From: Silanimonas sp044377035
Lineage (GTDB): Bacteria; Pseudomonadota; Gammaproteobacteria; Xanthomonadales; Xanthomonadaceae
DNA: 64,000 bases
Direction of reading: 5' to 3'
NCBI RefSeq assembly: GCF_044377035.1
Contig: NZ_JBILJW010000013.1
Location: forward strand, 41,762 to 105,761
This document shows positions 63,423 to 64,000 of the stretch, piece after piece. How positions within the stretch are numbered: position 1 is the stretch's first letter; the number at the start of each line of letters is the position of its first letter. A program made the position numbers and the translations under genes. The notes beneath the pieces were generated by a model. The model searched no databases and was not told the DNA's origin. It saw nothing but the letters and a program-made list of their open reading frames with translations.

Positions 63423-64000
63423 TTACTTGACGTCCGTTGTGGGTAGCAATCGAAGCCATCGCGCAAACCGAACGGTACGCGAGGCCTCAAGATCATGCAG
63501 CTTCGAGAGGGCCAGCGCTGATCGACCCGTTTCAGCCGCGAGTTCCACCTCGCGACACCGTCGCTGTTCTGTTTCGGCATCCAGCACCGCCTGCAGCAAC
63601 GTCCGCTGGCCTTCCAGCCACGACACCGCCGCTTCGCGTTCCGCCAGATGCTCGCGCAGCGCCTGCTCGGCCACCGCCCGCTCCGACAGCGCCGCCTGCA
63701 GCGACGTCCGCTGGCCTTCCAGCCACGACACCGCCGCTTCGCGTTCCGCCAGATGCTCGCGCAGCGCCTGCTCGGCCCCTTCCCGCTCGCCCAGCGCGGT
63801 TTGAAGGGCCAATCGCTGGCCTTCCAACCACGCGACAGCCGCTTCGCGCTCCGACAGATGCTCGCGCAGCGCATGCTCGGCCCCTTCCCGCTCCGATAGC
63901 GCCGCCTGCAGCGACGTCCGCTGGCCCTCGAGCCACACCACCGCCGCTTCGCGCTCCGACAGATGCTCGCGCAGCGCCTGCTCGGCCCCTTCCCGCTCCG
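63423..64000 (-). CDS. Coiled-coil repeat protein, C-terminal part (runs off the right edge)
   Basis: The frame is open from the right edge to a stop at 63423, so at least 191 C-terminal residues are seen and the start lies outside. Most is a tandem array of a 35-residue unit, such as EREAAVSWLEGQRTSLQAAL followed by SEREGAEQALREHLA; 35 residues are five heptads, so a continuous coiled coil is expected. After the array come AETEQRRCREVELAAETG and a basic-hydrophobic end (TVRFARWLRLLPTTDVK). The missing N-terminus could hold a methyltransferase, kinase or glycosyltransferase domain, as in other polysaccharide clusters. It is 14 bp upstream of the GT2 gene on the same strand. Confidence 0.8.
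   Translation of the reverse strand, partial: EREGAEQALREHLSEREAAVVWLEGQRTSLQAALSEREGAEHALREHLSEREAAVAWLEGQRLALQTALGEREGAEQALREHLAEREAAVSWLEGQRTSLQAALSERAVAEQALREHLAEREAAVSWLEGQRTLLQAVLDAETEQRRCREVELAAETGRSALALSKLHDLEASRTVRFARWLRLLPTTDVK
63580..64000 (-). repeat. 105-bp in-frame tandem repeat array
   Basis: The marker CGCTGGCC/CGCTGGCCC recurs at 63604, 63709, 63814 and 63919, exactly 105 bp apart. Units are nearly identical over long stretches and code the 35-residue heptad repeat of the coiled-coil protein. The array continues past the right edge. Nearly identical units favour gain or loss by slippage or recombination. Confidence 0.9.

Noticed and set aside
63580..64000. Regular 105-bp repeats as a CRISPR array
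   Set aside because: The units are contiguous and in frame, without unique spacers, and code a heptad coiled coil.

Overview
The window comes from a high-GC gammaproteobacterium of the Xanthomonadales (Lysobacterales) type. This is inferred from gene content and order: a pilMNOPQ operon beside a penicillin-binding protein 1A, an rpoZ-spoT-ridA-recG run, a DUF1631 protein, and an rml (dTDP-rhamnose) locus lying between etfD and etfBA. Most of the window is ordinary chromosome. No rRNA, tRNA, transposase, integrase or CRISPR array was found.

Layout. 1-1831: two sodium-coupled amino-acid/dicarboxylate carriers (the first cut by the window edge). 1880-3046: a cyclic-nucleotide-binding EAL protein. 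3153-8412: type IV pilus operon pilMNOPQ. 8597-12925: PBP1A, citrate synthase, ribosomal protein L31 type B. 13026-20802: a minus-strand run with nucleoside hydrolase, RecG, RidA, SpoT, RpoZ, guanylate kinase and YicC. 20879-23860: RNase PH, a VOC protein, RdgB and HemW. 23879-28843: cobalamin nucleotide-loop genes cobTSC, a small zinc-ribbon-like protein, and a cobalamin riboswitch ahead of a BtuB-type receptor. 28946-34137: DUF1631, PilZ protein, ApbE-type flavin transferase and a proline dipeptidase. 34143-41513: assimilatory sulfate reduction (cysD-cysNC divergent from cysJIH). 41500-43864: AlkB-like dioxygenase and ETF-ubiquinone oxidoreductase. 43916-48250: rmlBACD and an ATP-grasp protein. 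48263-53806: a minus-strand operon manC-cysD2-GT2-gtrA-cysNC2. 53959-58065: etfBA, galE and a 3-oxoacid CoA-transferase pair. 58172-64000: a visibly lower-GC glycosyltransferase cluster ending, at the right edge, in a coiled-coil protein made of 105-bp tandem repeats.

How the genes work together. The right third is a surface-polysaccharide region. It makes dTDP-rhamnose (rmlBACD), GDP-mannose (manC) and UDP-galactose (galE), and carries a membrane-anchored polyprenyl-phosphate-type glycosyltransferase with a GtrA flippase, plus five further glycan genes. The most striking point is a second complete sulfate-activation set (ATP sulfurylase small subunit and a CysN-APS kinase fusion) inside this sugar operon, with the glycosyltransferase and flippase genes sitting between cysD and cysNC. 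The first set lies in a conventional cys locus, but the APS-kinase part of its CysNC has lost residues of the canonical FTG substrate loop, while the polysaccharide-linked copy keeps them. This suggests that the second set supplies PAPS for glycan (or peptide) sulfation, as NodPQ and RaxPQ do elsewhere, and may also support the PAPS-type reductase CysH. No sulfotransferase lies inside the window, so this remains a hypothesis.

A second unusual element is the duplicated GT2-GT4 module around an epimerase, preceded by the repeat-built coiled coil, which could act as a length-variable scaffold or ruler.
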